DNA from: Coffea arabica
Lineage: Eukaryota > Streptophyta > Magnoliopsida > Gentianales > Rubiaceae
Length of the DNA: 64,000 nt
Direction: 5' to 3'
Assembly (NCBI RefSeq): GCF_036785885.1
Contig: NC_092324.1
Span: 28,261,001 to 28,325,000 of the forward strand
Below, one piece after another: positions 24,142 to 35,858 of this stretch; the first letter of the stretch is position 1, and each line of letters opens with the position of its first letter. The notes below the pieces were generated by a model. The model worked only from the letters and a program-made list of their open reading frames with translations. It was not told the DNA's origin and did not search any database. The translations under genes and the position numbers were made by a program.

Positions 24142-27100
24142 TGTGACGACCCCACTTCTCCCAAGGGCGAACCCAAGGGTATCGGCGGGCCGCCTGCCTA
24201 GCTCGCGCCAGGACTCAAAACTTAAAGTAATAAAACTAGATAAATCGAAAGAGCACTGTATACAATCCCAAAAGTTATATTTACATCTTCAAAAGTCTCG
24301 AGTCAAACCACTCTAATACACTATAACCACAACCAGCAGAAGATAGACCCTAAGAAGGGTCCTTATACAAACCACCAAAACAAAAACAACCATCCTAACT
24401 GTTCAACTATTACAAGCCAATCTAACTATACTAGTATACGAGCCAAAAGTCCCCGCGTCGGCCCCTGCTAAGGAAAACAAATGGAAAGGGGTAAGCTATA
24501 TGCTTAGTAAGTAAACAGGGGCGAAAGCATAAATTTCACGTAACAGTTACACAGTAAGAGTAAAGCAAAAGCAGAAAAGTAACATCACATAATAAGGATA
24601 CAGGTGGCTCCAAAGCCAATTCATATGCCATGCGTGATCTCCTGCCGACACTCCGTCGACCACACTCAATGGTCCGTAGACTTCACTTGTACACCCACCG
24701 ACACCTTATCACCCTCACTGGCCAGTCACCTCACAAACTTGCCCGGGCGAACGAAATCACAAACTTGAGCTTGAGTCACAAGCTCGGGTCACAAACTTGG
24801 TCATCTTCTCGGTGAACCGGATTCACAAAATTGGTTCATAACATGAACCTACAAACTTGGTGACCTCAGACTAAGTTGGACTGACTTCGACCAAGCCCTA
24901 ACCGGCTCGAATAGTCCAAACAGGTCTTAGATCGGGCCCACGAACTCACAAACTTTGCAAACTTCACAAATTTTACTCGAAAGTCGCCCTGAGCCACAAG
25001 CTCAAGGGTTTTGGTTCCAAAAGGTTCATATACATATGCCAAGTACAATTATACATTCAAATTAGGGTTTAGGTCGAGTGCGATAAAGTACACTCTCGCC
25101 TAAGCACCCTTTTCACATATCTCAAACACATAGCAAAGAAAACACATCAAACTGGCCTGAATACTTACTCAGAAACTGAAATAGCAAAAATACGAAGTCG
25201 GATCGAAATGAACAGCTAGTAGTGGGCCCCACCCGTTCCGCCCAGCTCACCACCGTCTGAAATAGAAGATTGTGTCACATAATATCGCAAACGGCTACTA
25301 TCGTGCCTAAAACAAGCAAAACGGCAAACACGACACGCGCGCACGTAAATATGACGGACGGAAACGGAAACGGCCGTTAGCGGAAACGGCAGATTTGACA
25401 CTCGTTTCTAGTTTACTCATAAGTTGAGCTACGAATACCGGATTAAGGCGTATGAGACACCATATCGAAGCTTAAAGGATGAACAACAACTGTTATGAAG
25501 ACATCCAGAACTGAAACTGGAGGCTTCAGTCCCAAATGAACCAAACACAATCGCTTACGAAATCTGGCCAATGCACAAATGGTCAATTTTGAGTGCAAAC
25601 TGTTTTCTATGCTACACATGGTCAAAAGAGTTGAAAATTGGCAGTTAGATAGTTCATTCCAAATGGAACAACTTTCATGAAGGTCGGCAATCCAAATTTG
25701 GAACGGAAATTGGTCATCAGGACCAAAACAGATCTGACCAGAAAATGGTCATTTTCACGGGCAGGCCTTATTTGCTCGGCTATATCTCAGGTTTTATAAA
25801 TCCGATTCATGAAATTCCAAGGGCGTTAGAAAGCTCTGATATAGGGTTATAGGTTTGGTGTTTTGGTCGCAAGCCCAAACAGCTTGTAACCTAGTCAAAC
25901 GTGAAGCCAAAGTTCCAGTCGTAAACTGTCCGGATATAGGAACAGAACAGAATTTGACGGTCAAAACAGGTCTGAGTATTTCGTTTATAACTCAGGTTAT
26001 ACCACTCTTTTAATCCTAAAAGTTTACAGGGATATCCAGGACTTAATGGGCTACAACAATGTAGAAGGCCTCTCAATCCAAATCCTAGCACAACTAAGTC
26101 AAAAATGCAGAAAACCAACCCAGAACCGTAATTGCAGGTTCCCAAATCACACAAAACTGTAATCAGTCCAAGTCAGGGTATACAGGTCCAAAAGCATTGA
26201 TTCCAAAGGCATATGAAAGCTAAGACATCAATATACATTTCATCAGAAGACACCAACAACAAAATCCAAACCAATTCCAGTCGAAACAGACAATTACTAT
26301 CGCAGTTCGGACATTCTGTTCACCAAAAACAGCAACAGTAAAAACGGCATAACTCACTCTATACTACTCCAAATGCCCTGAAATTTTGCAGGAACTTCAA
26401 CCTCATCAATACCTACAACTTTCATGTTTTGAGTAAAGTCCAATTTGGCCTCTAGCTATGACCTAAAATTTCGGACAGAATGTTCAACCAAGAACCCTAA
26501 TTTTCCAGAAATTCTTCCAAATTCAAAATTGATTGCATTTATCAACAATTCACACCTACTAGAGTCTATATAGACCATTATCAATCATCATAAACAACCA
26601 CACCATCATAATCCAATTAAACCAGAAAAATCATCATAAAATGGAAAACTTCACCAAAACTCTTCAAATCAAGAAATAAATCACATATTCCATTACTCAA
26701 GCCACCATTAGGCACAAAATAACCATCATTAAGTATAGGAGGGAAGTTTAAGCATCACTCACCTAACAACAAGAGAGAGGAAGATGATGGACACCTTAGC
26801 TCTTCCAAAAAGCTTCACTAAACCAACCACTATCACCAACTAGAAAAGTTGTATGGAAAGGAAACTAATTTATGTGCTTGATTGAGATGATTTGCTAGTG
26901 GAAAGCTTGAAGATTGAAGAGGTTTTTTTCTCCTTCTTGCAAGGGAGAGAGAGAGCCGGCTATGGAGAAAGAAAAATGGTGAATTTTGAATGATTTTTGA
27001 GATATTTAATCCTTTGGTCAAAAAAAGTCAAAAATGTGAATAGTGTTTCTTAAGTTCAATCCAATAAGGAAGTGACACTTGTCACTCTCATAAATGCAAT

Positions 27101-27493
27101 CCTATCATTTCTTTTCTCTCTCACATCAATCATTTCACACACTCTACTTATCTCTTAACACCCGATAAATTTTACACAGTATCCGAAACTTAACCTTATT
27201 GGCCGAATTTTTCCGAACTTTTCGCACTAGTGGGTCCCACATCCGATATACGTTCTTAATTTCTCAAAAACTAACTAATACTAGAAAAATCATCAAAAAC
27301 TCTATTTACTCAAAAAAAAATTATCTGGGGAATTTTCTAATAAAGAAAATGTAGAAAAAACGGGTTTTCAATCTTAACCGGAACTTAGGGTTTAAATCTT
27401 AATCCCTACTTAGGGTTTTCGAAATACTCCCAAACCAAACGTTACCGCCCAAAATAATGAATATCTCAACGTAGAACGAACTGGGGCCTCACA
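24142..27493 (-). mobile_element. TR-GAG1 outer 5' LTR ending the array
   Basis: This LTR is full length and ends at 27493 with CTCACA, then unrelated sequence begins (GGCAC at 27494-27498 would be the target-site duplication if the other outer LTR shows it). One base differs from the other copies: C at 27487, which in element sense changes TGTGAGACCCC to TGTGAGGCCCC within the terminal 7 bases. Predicted exon 2 lies at 25169-25256. Confidence 0.93.
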
Positions 27494-28870
27494 GGCACCC
27501 CAACCCCGAATGTGGGCTTTTCCCAAAAAAAATCCTTTGCACATATCTATATTGATTGGTTGATGGAAAATTTGTCCTCCATTTCCATGAGAATAAGCGC
27601 TCCTTTGGGCAATACCTTCTTAACAATAAAGGGCCCTTGCCAATTTGAAGCAAATTTTCCTTTAGCTTTGTCTTGAACTGGAAGAATTCGCTTCAGGACC
27701 TTGTCTCCTTTTATGAATATGTGTGGTTTGACTTTCTTGTTGTAAGCATGAGCCATTTGCCTTTGATAACATTGTCCACGACAAACAGCATTTAACCGCT
27801 TTTCATCAATCAGAGATAGTTGCTTATGCGACTGCTTAACTCATTCTGCTTCCTCTAACTAAGTTTCCATCAGAATGTGGAAGGATAGGATTTCAACCTT
27901 TGCAGGTTATACTGCTTCCATTCCATACATGAGAGAATAAGGAGTTGCTCTAGTAGAAGTCGTGCTTGTAGTCCTATATGCCATTAATGCATAAGGTAGC
28001 TTGTCATGCTAATCTCGATATGTTTCAGTCATCTTGCGAATAATCTTTTTTTGATTTTTGTTTGCAGCCTCGATAACTCCATTCATCTGAACCCTGTAGA
28101 TAGCTGAATTTTAGTGTTTGATTTTGAATTGTTCACATAATTCATCTATCATGTCATTATTGAGATTTTTTGCATTATCAATGATCAGTGTTTATGGCAC
28201 CCCAAAATGATAGATAATGTGGTTTTTCAAGAAATCTGCTACTACCTTCTTGGTTACATATTTGTAAGATACTGTTTCAACCCATTTGATAAAATACTCA
28301 ATCGCCACCAGGATGAATTGACGCCCATTTGAAGTAAGATGATCAATAGCTCCAATCACGTCCATTCCCCATATTGAGTATGGCCAAGGAGCAGTCATAC
28401 TATGTAGTTCTGTAGGAGAAGTGCATATAACATCGCTATTCATTTGACATTTGACACATTTTCTGAGAAAATCTATACAATCATGCTCCATAATGAGCCA
28501 AAATTATCATATTTTTATGATCTTCTTAGTCAATAAATGCCCATTCATATGTGACTCACATACCCTACCATGCACTTCTTTCATCATGTAATCAGCTTCC
28601 TCTTCATCAATACATCTCAGAAGGCCCAAATCAGAGGTCTTTTTATACAGTACTTCTCCACTTAGAAAAAACATTGATGACATTTTACGCGAGAATTCTT
28701 TACAGCTAAATCAGCACCTGGAGGATATGATCCTGTCTTTATGAACTCTTTGATGTCACTATACCATGGACGGCCATAAGAAGTCCTTTGCACAATTAGA
28801 CAATATGCTGGCCTTTCTTGCAGTTGAATTTGTATAGGCTTGATCACCAGCTCGTCCAGATATTAAATCA
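27494..28870 (-). pseudogene. pol: Decayed Ty3/gypsy Tat/Ogre-type integrase region of pol
   Basis: Conceptual minus-strand translation gives, in order, an RNase H-integrase linker (28847-28662), an HHCC zinc finger (about 28550-28450, ending CVKCQ), the catalytic core with WGMDVIG holding the first Asp (28380s), a second Asp in a DNAKNLN stretch just below 28192, a Glu in the NGVIEAANKN stretch, and the C-terminal module KVKPHIF to GALILMEM at 27756-27547. The wording of these motifs matches the Tat/Ogre branch, not the chromoviruses. At least five stop codons lie within the recognisable frame, so it is not functional. The array to the left truncates the 3' side; a Tekay-type fragment adjoins upstream. 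Its LTRs and gag are not identifiable with certainty. Confidence 0.85.
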
Positions 28871-28874
28871 TCGA

Positions 28875-29152
28875 AGACAGGACTTTAAACAATTAGTCAT
28901 GCACGTCAAAAGTAGATTCAAGTGCTTCAAAAGATAGGCCACGCAGTTAAGCAAAATAGAATGGTCTTTAAACTAGCACCACCCCAACTATTCCTAACTA
29001 CAAAGTCAAAAGATTCATCTTTCCAACCCTAATCCTCAACAGGATCGTCGGCGGGACCTCCTCCTCTGGGTCCTCCTCAAAAAGCTCCACCTCAAGAGTG
29101 CCCTTACGAACCGGGCTATCGACGGCTTCTATCCCCTCCTCTATCAACATGG
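28875..29152 (-). pseudogene. Fragment of Tekay-type leader with the C-terminus of the accessory ORF
   Basis: The minus strand from 29151 encodes an acidic tail (FEEDPEEEVP) up to a stop at 29000-28998. The following non-coding bases match the sequence after the 43666-44217 ORF of the chromovirus closely: both have a GGGGTGGTGCTAGTT stretch, then AAGACCATT, then GCTTAACT and CCTATCTTTTG. It is therefore a second, diverged copy of that ORF's 3' end and its downstream leader. The left limit is where the match fades, about 28875. The right end is cut by the LTR at 29153. Confidence 0.65.
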
Positions 29153-32100
29153 TGTCGCGCCCCACTTTTTGATGTGGTGAAAGTAGTGTGTGGAATATGT
29201 ATGTGAACGTGTGAAAATGAAAATAAAAGGCCGTGGGACTTGAAAATGTGACGATTTGGCCAAACGAAGTTCAAAAAGGGTTTTTTAATGGAAAAGGGAG
29301 TCGCCACTTGGTATAGAGTTAGGGTGTACCAAGTCACCCAAAAAGTGATTTTTGGAAAGAAAAGTAAACAAACCCTTTTTAAAGAACTTTTAGGTCTACG
29401 TAACCAAAGAAAGGGATCGGGGGTCACATTTGATAAGGGAGAAGGCAAAGGCAAAGCCTAAGGCACTCCCTTACCCTAGCAAAAGCTAGTTGCGTGACTT
29501 AGCCCTTCTTTTCCTAATTTCTTCTACCCAAAGTATGCATTGCATGTTGGATACGACTAATGGATGCGAGAAAGAAATGCAATCCTAAATCTAAAATGTC
29601 TCTTATGAGGCTTTTTGGTCCCAATCACATGAGTTGTGGTGGCCAATAAGGAAAGTCCTCATAGAGGTCGCGAATGATGCAAATGAAGACTCAAATATGA
29701 GTGCAAGTGTGAAAATGTAAGAAAACGTGCATGTGTGCGAATGTAAGACAAGTGCATGTGTGCAAATTGGGAAAATAAAGGTGTTTGTGTGCAAATGGAT
29801 GAAAATATGATAGTGGATACATATAAGTGCAATTGGGTGCAATTTGTGAGGTAGAAAAACAAGTGACAAGAAGAAAAATTTGTGAACATGGCATTTGTAT
29901 TGAGAAGGATATAAGTAGTGAGAAAATGTGGATAAGAGGGTGAGGGAGTGACATGATGAGAATGAAAGTGTATGAACCTATAGGAATGCATCAAGTCGGG
30001 TACAGGAATGACTCCTAACTTCGCGACTTTAATTTTCCCTTTGATTAGAAGGAAGAACTAGCGTGCTAAGGCTATTTTGTAGCCACACTCGCTCGTTTCC
30101 CTTACCGAAAGGGGACTCTCAAGCAAATGTACCCTATAACTTGCATGAAGATGCAAAAACCTAAAATGAAGGGGAAAGGATTGGAGGAGCATGCCAAATG
30201 CTAGAAAACTAAGAAAAATGCATGAAATGTAGTGAAACATGCAAGTATGAACTAGCGAGGGAAATCCCTAAGGGTCTAGCGTTGGACTAGCCCATATCTA
30301 TGAATTCCTACTAGCGTTGGACTAGTGGAAAATGGGACAATGAGCCACAACTAGCGTTGGACTAGTGTGGTGACGTGCATTCATCCATTACATTCATCTA
30401 TGACTATAGAAAGCAAGTAGACATGCCAATCACCTATAAACACGTAGCACATAACACTTAGCATGCTTGACTAAATGCAAGAGCCTAATAAAGCAAATTA
30501 ACACGTAGCAACAAAAGCAAGCCATCAATCTAATGAACCTATTGCATTTTGCTAACTAAAACAAAAGGGGAAGGGGAAAATGAACAAAAACGCTCTCCAA
30601 GCCCTATCTATTACAAGCCAAGAGGTGTACACATACCCCATAAATAAATAAAAGAATGACTTAATAAAAGCAAAAGTAAATGAAATAAATGAAAGGAATT
30701 AAGGAAAAGCAAGGAAAGCAAAGTAGGCATGCAGTTCTCACTTAGCACGTTGGATCACATAGGAGAGACAAAAAGGGATAAAAGAAGTTGTACCTCCCCC
30801 TGTTTGTAATGCTAATAAGGTGAACAAGACTTAACTTGGGCTATAGTCACCAAAGAAAGAGCTAATTTGGGCTAAAACTATCAAAACAAGGGGTTAATGC
30901 ATCACTTTAATTAACAAAATTTCAAGGAAAAGAATAAATATGAAATTGAATAATTAAACAAAGCATTCGAGGAAGTTAAACACCCCTATTCTCCCAATTA
31001 AACAAACAAAGGTCCATATAAAGAATTAAAGAATATTCAAGGGATCAATTTATTATTACTATAAAATTACGGACCTAAGGTGAGACCTCCAATCAAATGA
31101 TAAAATTCACAAGAAATGAATAAAAAAACCATTTTACGACAAAAATTCAAACATTCCACTAAAAATTCAAATCAAAGCTATAAGTCCATGAAAAGTTATT
31201 AAAACCTACAAATTCATTCTAAACTTATGAATAATCTATCCCAATCATTATATTAAAACATACTAAGAAAGTTAAAACTTGAAATGGACGAAATTGATTA
31301 ATTTATGTGATTAGTTGGGCCACAGGGGAATAAAGGGAGACTTGGGGGGTCAAAGTGCTAAATTCAGAAGTTATTTTCATGCAAAACATGCAGCTACATA
31401 TGGCTTAAACTTCTGCAACTAAAAAATGAAACATGCTTCCTTTTGTATCCAAGCTTGCTGCAATTTCCATTTTTTTGCAGGTACATATCAACTTCAACAC
31501 CAATTTTGATCAAAAACCTTTTAACCAAACATCCAAAAACTAATCTAAGCATCATAACACACAATTTCAACATTCAAACAAACCAAAACATAGAAGAAAA
31601 ATCATGCCAATGCTGGAAAATTCTGTGCAAAAGGTTCGGCAAGCCTGGTTTGTTCTTTTCCAGCAAGCATTTGAACATGATTCAAACATTTCAGCCCCTA
31701 AACATACACACCCAACACCCCCTTATCCAATTCCTTTCAACCAGTACTCCAACACCCCAAACATGCAAACCCAACTAGCAAAAAGGGATGGCCGAAACTT
31801 GTATGAGCAGTTGCAGGAAAGCAAACAGTAAAGGAATGCGGAAGCTTTTTGTGCTGCTGCGAAATTTGCAGCTTCAACCCGCGTGACACTCAAACCAAAA
31901 CATCTATAGTCTAGACCAAAACAAAAAAATCAGATTAACTAGCTTCTCAACCAAACAACAAAGCTATGATCTCAAACATCAAAACCACAGAAACTCGACA
32001 TTCAAGCAAGCAAATCTCAGGCAACAAGTCTGTTATTCTGTAACTCCTGGGTTTACTTTATCAAATTCACAGGCTACACAAAACAGTCTCCAAATTAACA

Positions 32101-33542
32101 AAAAGCATGCAACCTGTACAACCAAAAACTAAAGTAGCATGGACAACAACAAAAGACGGCTAACCCGTGAAGCTCCGCTGTCTTTCTGAGTTCAAACTCA
32201 GCGAACGTCACACAGGTTAAGCAAAACAGAGCAATTAGCCATGAACCATGAACCCAATCCAAGCTTTCTACTAATGTGTCAAAATAGAAAAAGAATCCCA
32301 TGTTTGCCTGAGAATCAAATTGAAACAGGACCCATCCCTATATCTAATCATGCCCAAGAAAAGACAGAATAAAAGCTTGTAAAGCTGGAAACTTTCTACA
32401 TTTTCACTCAGCTAAACATATTTATGCAATAGCCCCCACAAAAACTACAGATCCATTACCCAAAACCCAGAAAACGCAGATGTTATCGCTACCCAATGTT
32501 ATTAAGATTATCTCAGTACAACCACTTAATACTCACGGCTGCAACATACAATAGAAGATAAGAAACGCTACAGAGACATAAAGAAAGAAACTTGCAATGA
32601 ATTCATACCATAACATGTCAATCGGACAACCAACAAGCACAGTACATCATAAGAACAAACTCTAGGAAAGGCAACTAAACGAATTCTGGGGAGAATAAGC
32701 AACCTCAACGCACCTAAACGCCGATGAACAACAAAAGAGACAGCTTCGGGAGCGGTTTGTTCAGCGAAGTTAGACGGCAACAAATGGTGACAGCAAGGAA
32801 GATAATTCTTGTTCCTCTCTTGGATTTTTCTGTTTCTTTTTGCTGTTTTTCTCTCTGGTTTCTATCCCACCCCCGCGGCTTTCCCTCTCTATCAAACTCA
32901 GCCGCCTCTTTTTCTATCAAGCCCAACTGTCGTATTCTTTTTGTCCTCGCTCAACCCCAGCTCTCGCTCTCGGTTGTTTGCAATTTTTCTCCCTTTCCTT
33001 TCTCCCTCAGCCGTTACCTAAAAAACTCTCCTGGTCGGCTGTGTTTTCTTGTTCTATTTATACCCAACCATCCACTCTCAAACCCTCACCTGAAGGGTGA
33101 GGATGAGAGTGGAGGTTTACCTGGGCATCCTAGGGCCCTCCGATGGGCGTGTGCTGCTCTCCTTTGCAAGCTGCGTTTCCGCAGCTTTCATGTTAAATTT
33201 TTTTTTTGATTGAATAATAATTTAACAAAATTAATAATAAAGCTAAGTAATAAAAAACAACAATTTAAGTAACATCACATCAAAATATACAAACTAAAAA
33301 CAACAAAGTTGCCATTTTTCAATCTTTTTTCCTTCATTTTTTACTTTCATCTTTTTCTTTTCTTTTTCCTCTTTTTTTTTTAATTGAATTAGTAGATAAA
33401 ATAAATGCTCGTAAACTAATTAAAATACAATAAGAGGCACGAAACAGGAAACAAACAAAATAAACCTAAAATTGAAACAAATAAATCTAAAATTAAACTA
33501 ATTTAAAAAAATAAATTCGAAACCAAAAATTTGGTGTCTACA
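29153..33542 (-). mobile_element. 4.39-kb LTR of a Tat-like Ty3/gypsy element (3' LTR, minus strand)
   Basis: In element sense the LTR opens TGTAGACACC at 33542 and closes GGCGCGACA at 29153. A polypurine tract just before its start (33543-33557) fixes it as a 3' LTR on the minus strand; sequence beyond 29153 is not a PBS. A good TATA box (TATAAATA) sits at 33055-33062, followed by pyrimidine-rich sequence. The many short ORFs (e.g. 29659-29994 and 32724-33209) are low-complexity or antisense to the promoter region and I do not call them genes. Assignment to the Tat group comes from the termini and the shared AGTCGCCACTTGG block; confidence is moderate. Confidence 0.7.
33055..33062 (-). promoter_or_regulatory. 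TATA box of the Tat-like LTR
   Basis: The minus strand reads TATAAATA, followed by an A-rich then CT-rich stretch. It is the clearest core-promoter motif in this LTR. The transcription start would lie near 33025-33030. Confidence 0.5.
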
Positions 33543-33601
33543 GTTTGCCCCTCTTTGTCTGAGTTTTGAAAAAACTTGAGACAAAGAAATAGACACCAAA
33601 T
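33530..33601. repeat. Inverted repeat across the LTR/PPT boundary
   Basis: ATTTGGTGTCTA at 33530 is mirrored by TAGACACCAAAT ending at about 33601, and the inner CTTTGTCTGAGTTTT is mirrored by AAAACTTGAGACAAAG. The two arms fold into a long imperfect hairpin that contains the PPT and the first LTR bases. Confidence 0.8.
33543..33557 (-). promoter_or_regulatory. Polypurine tract of the Tat-like element
   Basis: The minus strand reads AAAGAGGGGCAAAC immediately before the LTR start TGTAGACACC. It lies in the distal arm of an imperfect inverted repeat spanning about 33530-33601. Confidence 0.7.
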
Positions 33602-33689
33602 ACTTACCTGTGTTATTTGGCTGTGAATGACTCGAACGATAGGGACTGACCTCTTTTGATGAGATTAACTGGGACGAGAAATTTATGAT

Positions 33690-34625
33690 GGACTGATCTG
33701 AACAAGAAATTTAAAACGGGACTGACCCGAACAAGAATTTAAAACGGGACTGGCCCGAACAGGAATTTAAAACTGGACTGACCCGAACAAGAATTTAAAA
33801 CGGGACTGACCCGAACAGGAAATTTAAAACGGGATTGACCCGAACAAGAAATTTAAATGGGATAGACCCACGGGATAGACCCGGACAGAAATGTAAATGG
33901 GATAGACCCAGACAGAAATGTAAATGGGATAGACCCACGGGATAGACCCGGACAGAAATTTAAAACGGGATTGACCCGAACAAGAAATGTAAACGGGATA
34001 GACCCGGACAGAAATATCAACGGGATAGACCCGGACAGAGATGTAAACGGGATAGACCCGGACAGAAATGTAAATGGGATAGACCCGGACAGAAATGTAA
34101 ACGGAATGGATCTTTAACAAAAATGTAAACGGGATAGACCCGAACGAGAAACTTAAAACGGGACTGACCCGAACAGAAATTTAAAACGGGACTGACCCGA
34201 ACAGGAATTTAAAAACGGGACTGGCCCGAAAAGGAAATTTAAAACGGGATTGACTCAAACAAGAATTTAAAACGGGACTGACCCGAACAGGAATTTAAAA
34301 ACGGGACTGACCCGAACAGGAATTTAAAAACGGGACTGGCCCGAAAAGGAAATTTAAAACGGGACTGACCCGAACAAGAATTTAAAACGGGACTGACCCG
34401 AACAGGAATTTAAAACGGGACTGACCCGAACAGGAATTTAAAAAACGGGACTGGCCCGAACAAGAATTTAAAACGGGACTGACCCGAACAAGAAATTTAA
34501 AACGGGACTGACCCGAACAGGAATTTAAAAACGGGACTGGCCAGAACAAGAATTTAAAACGGGACTGACCCGAACAAGAATTTAAAACGGGACTGACCCA
34601 AACAAGAAATTTAAAACGGGAATTC
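33690..34625. repeat. Minisatellite, 28-30 bp unit, about 30 copies
   Basis: The units follow GGGACTGACCCGAACA then RGAATTTAAAAC; a second subtype, GGGATAGACCCGGACAGAAAT, is clustered at about 33850-34100. It lies in the 3' non-coding region of the Tat-like element. Apparent minus-strand proteins of repeating SGQSRFKFL type are by-products of the repeat. Confidence 0.93.
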
Positions 34626-35858
34626 ACTGAGGAGGTTTAAACAATGAATTGAGTTTTTACCTGGGAGTGGTTCAAACTTTTGTACCAAGAGGGAGATTTG
34701 ATCTCTGTGGCTGAAGCGATAGCTGATGTTGTTTCTTATGATCAAACATTATCACTTCGTCTTTGCTTACTAGGGAGCTGTTTCTGACATCGATTTTGGT
34801 GCGAAAAGGAGAGTGGTTGTTTTCGTTTGTAAATGCAACGTTCCTGCAAGAAAAGAAGAAATAATGGACTTGCCACCATCATTCGATCCGGTTTGCCTTG
34901 GGAATCGTGTAAACATGAGCCTTGTGATGCTTTTACCTCTGTTCTGCGGTGTCTAGTTTAGTCGAACTTGTAATTTTGAAACCTTTCAATTTCTGAGACT
35001 GATAAAGTACGTGTTTACCACGTCACCAAATCTATGTAGCAGCTTTGTTGCACTTTACCCACTTTAACGATTGAATCCCCTATCCTTGCATAAACCCTAG
35101 GGTTTATCATCCATTCGAATCCAATGGTGAAAGAATGATGCATGAAAAATTTGTCATATAAAAAGCAATGATATATGCAAGATGCTTTCCTATATCAGGC
35201 AAGGATGAGCATGCAAAAGAATGCAGACAACCACAAGCAGTCGAACGCAAATAATCAAGAGAAACCAAGAGGTTTATAAAGATACATTTTGCAAAAGAAT
35301 ATTCGTAAAGAAAAATGCAAATTTGGCCAATGAATATCATATTCAAGACTTTGGATATATTTGCTTCGGAATTCGATACTGGCAGAAGTATCACAATCAT
35401 GAGGGAAAGTCCAAATGAACCAGGTCACCAGCTGTTCCTTCTCGTGCTCGTCTTGTTGAGAAAACCTGCCTTGGCGCCCTTTCGGGTTTTCACCAAGGTT
35501 GCCCCCACCCTTTTTGTTTTTGTTTTGTCTTTTTTCTTTCTTCTTTTTTTTTCTCTTTCCCCTTTTTTCTTTTTTTTTTTTTCGAGGCGCCCTTTCGGGT
35601 TTTTACCTAAAGAACAATGAAATACCTCGACCATGATCGACTCAGAGATATGAGTTAAAGATTTCAGGCATCAGTAAAATGCACTTCCCTTGTAAGATTA
35701 GGCGAAGGCATTACAGACATCACCTGCCAGTTGATTAACAAATTTCCTAATAGAAATGCAACAAGTGACGAAAGCCAGGACTTTGGGCTTTGTAATGAGG
35801 TCAGGTGGGGTGTTTTTCAAGAAAGGTTGAAGCTTGAAAGCAAATTTTTGATGAGAGG
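34626..35858 (-). other. 3' non-coding region of the Tat-like element
   Basis: No gene is visible. It holds two copies of a GGCGCCCTTTCGGGTTTT motif (35473 and 35586) separated by a T-rich tract (about 35508-35582), and ends where the LTR at 35859 was inserted. It is assigned to the element only by position next to its PPT. Confidence 0.45.

Larger units (their letters stand above)
1..27493 (-). repeat. Tandem array of a 5,327-bp gag-only LTR retrotransposon (TR-GAG family 1)
   Basis: The same 5,327-bp sequence recurs head to tail: the gag ORF lies at 905, 6232, 11559, 16886 and 22213, always the same distance apart, and its translation is identical in all five. Each unit is LTR plus internal region, so neighbouring internal regions share a single LTR. 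The left edge cuts the array inside an LTR; the right end is flush with an LTR terminus at 27493, after which similarity stops. The only difference I noticed is C at 27487 against T at the matching site (852, 6179). Likely routes are unequal recombination between LTRs, or insertion or amplification of one-LTR circles. An assembly artefact cannot be excluded, because copies this similar are hard to resolve. Confidence 0.93.

Noticed and set aside
32724..33209. 161-aa plus-strand ORF
   Set aside because: It is antisense to the TATA box and CT-rich leader of the Tat-like LTR; the Phe/Ser/Pro-rich composition reflects pyrimidine-rich DNA.
29153..33542. Reading the Tat-like LTR as plus-strand (TGTCGCG start)
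   Set aside because: On the plus strand neither a PBS after 33542 nor a PPT before 29153 can be found, whereas a clear PPT precedes the minus-strand start.
33690..34625. CRISPR-like array
   Set aside because: The repeats are contiguous with no unique spacers, in plant retrotransposon DNA.
33824..34627. Minus-strand ORFs with repeating SGQSRFKFL-type units
   Set aside because: They are translations of a minisatellite with indels that change frame; no start context or family supports a protein.
35425..35634. Lys-rich 69-aa ORF
   Set aside because: It comes from a T-rich tract read in reverse; low complexity only.
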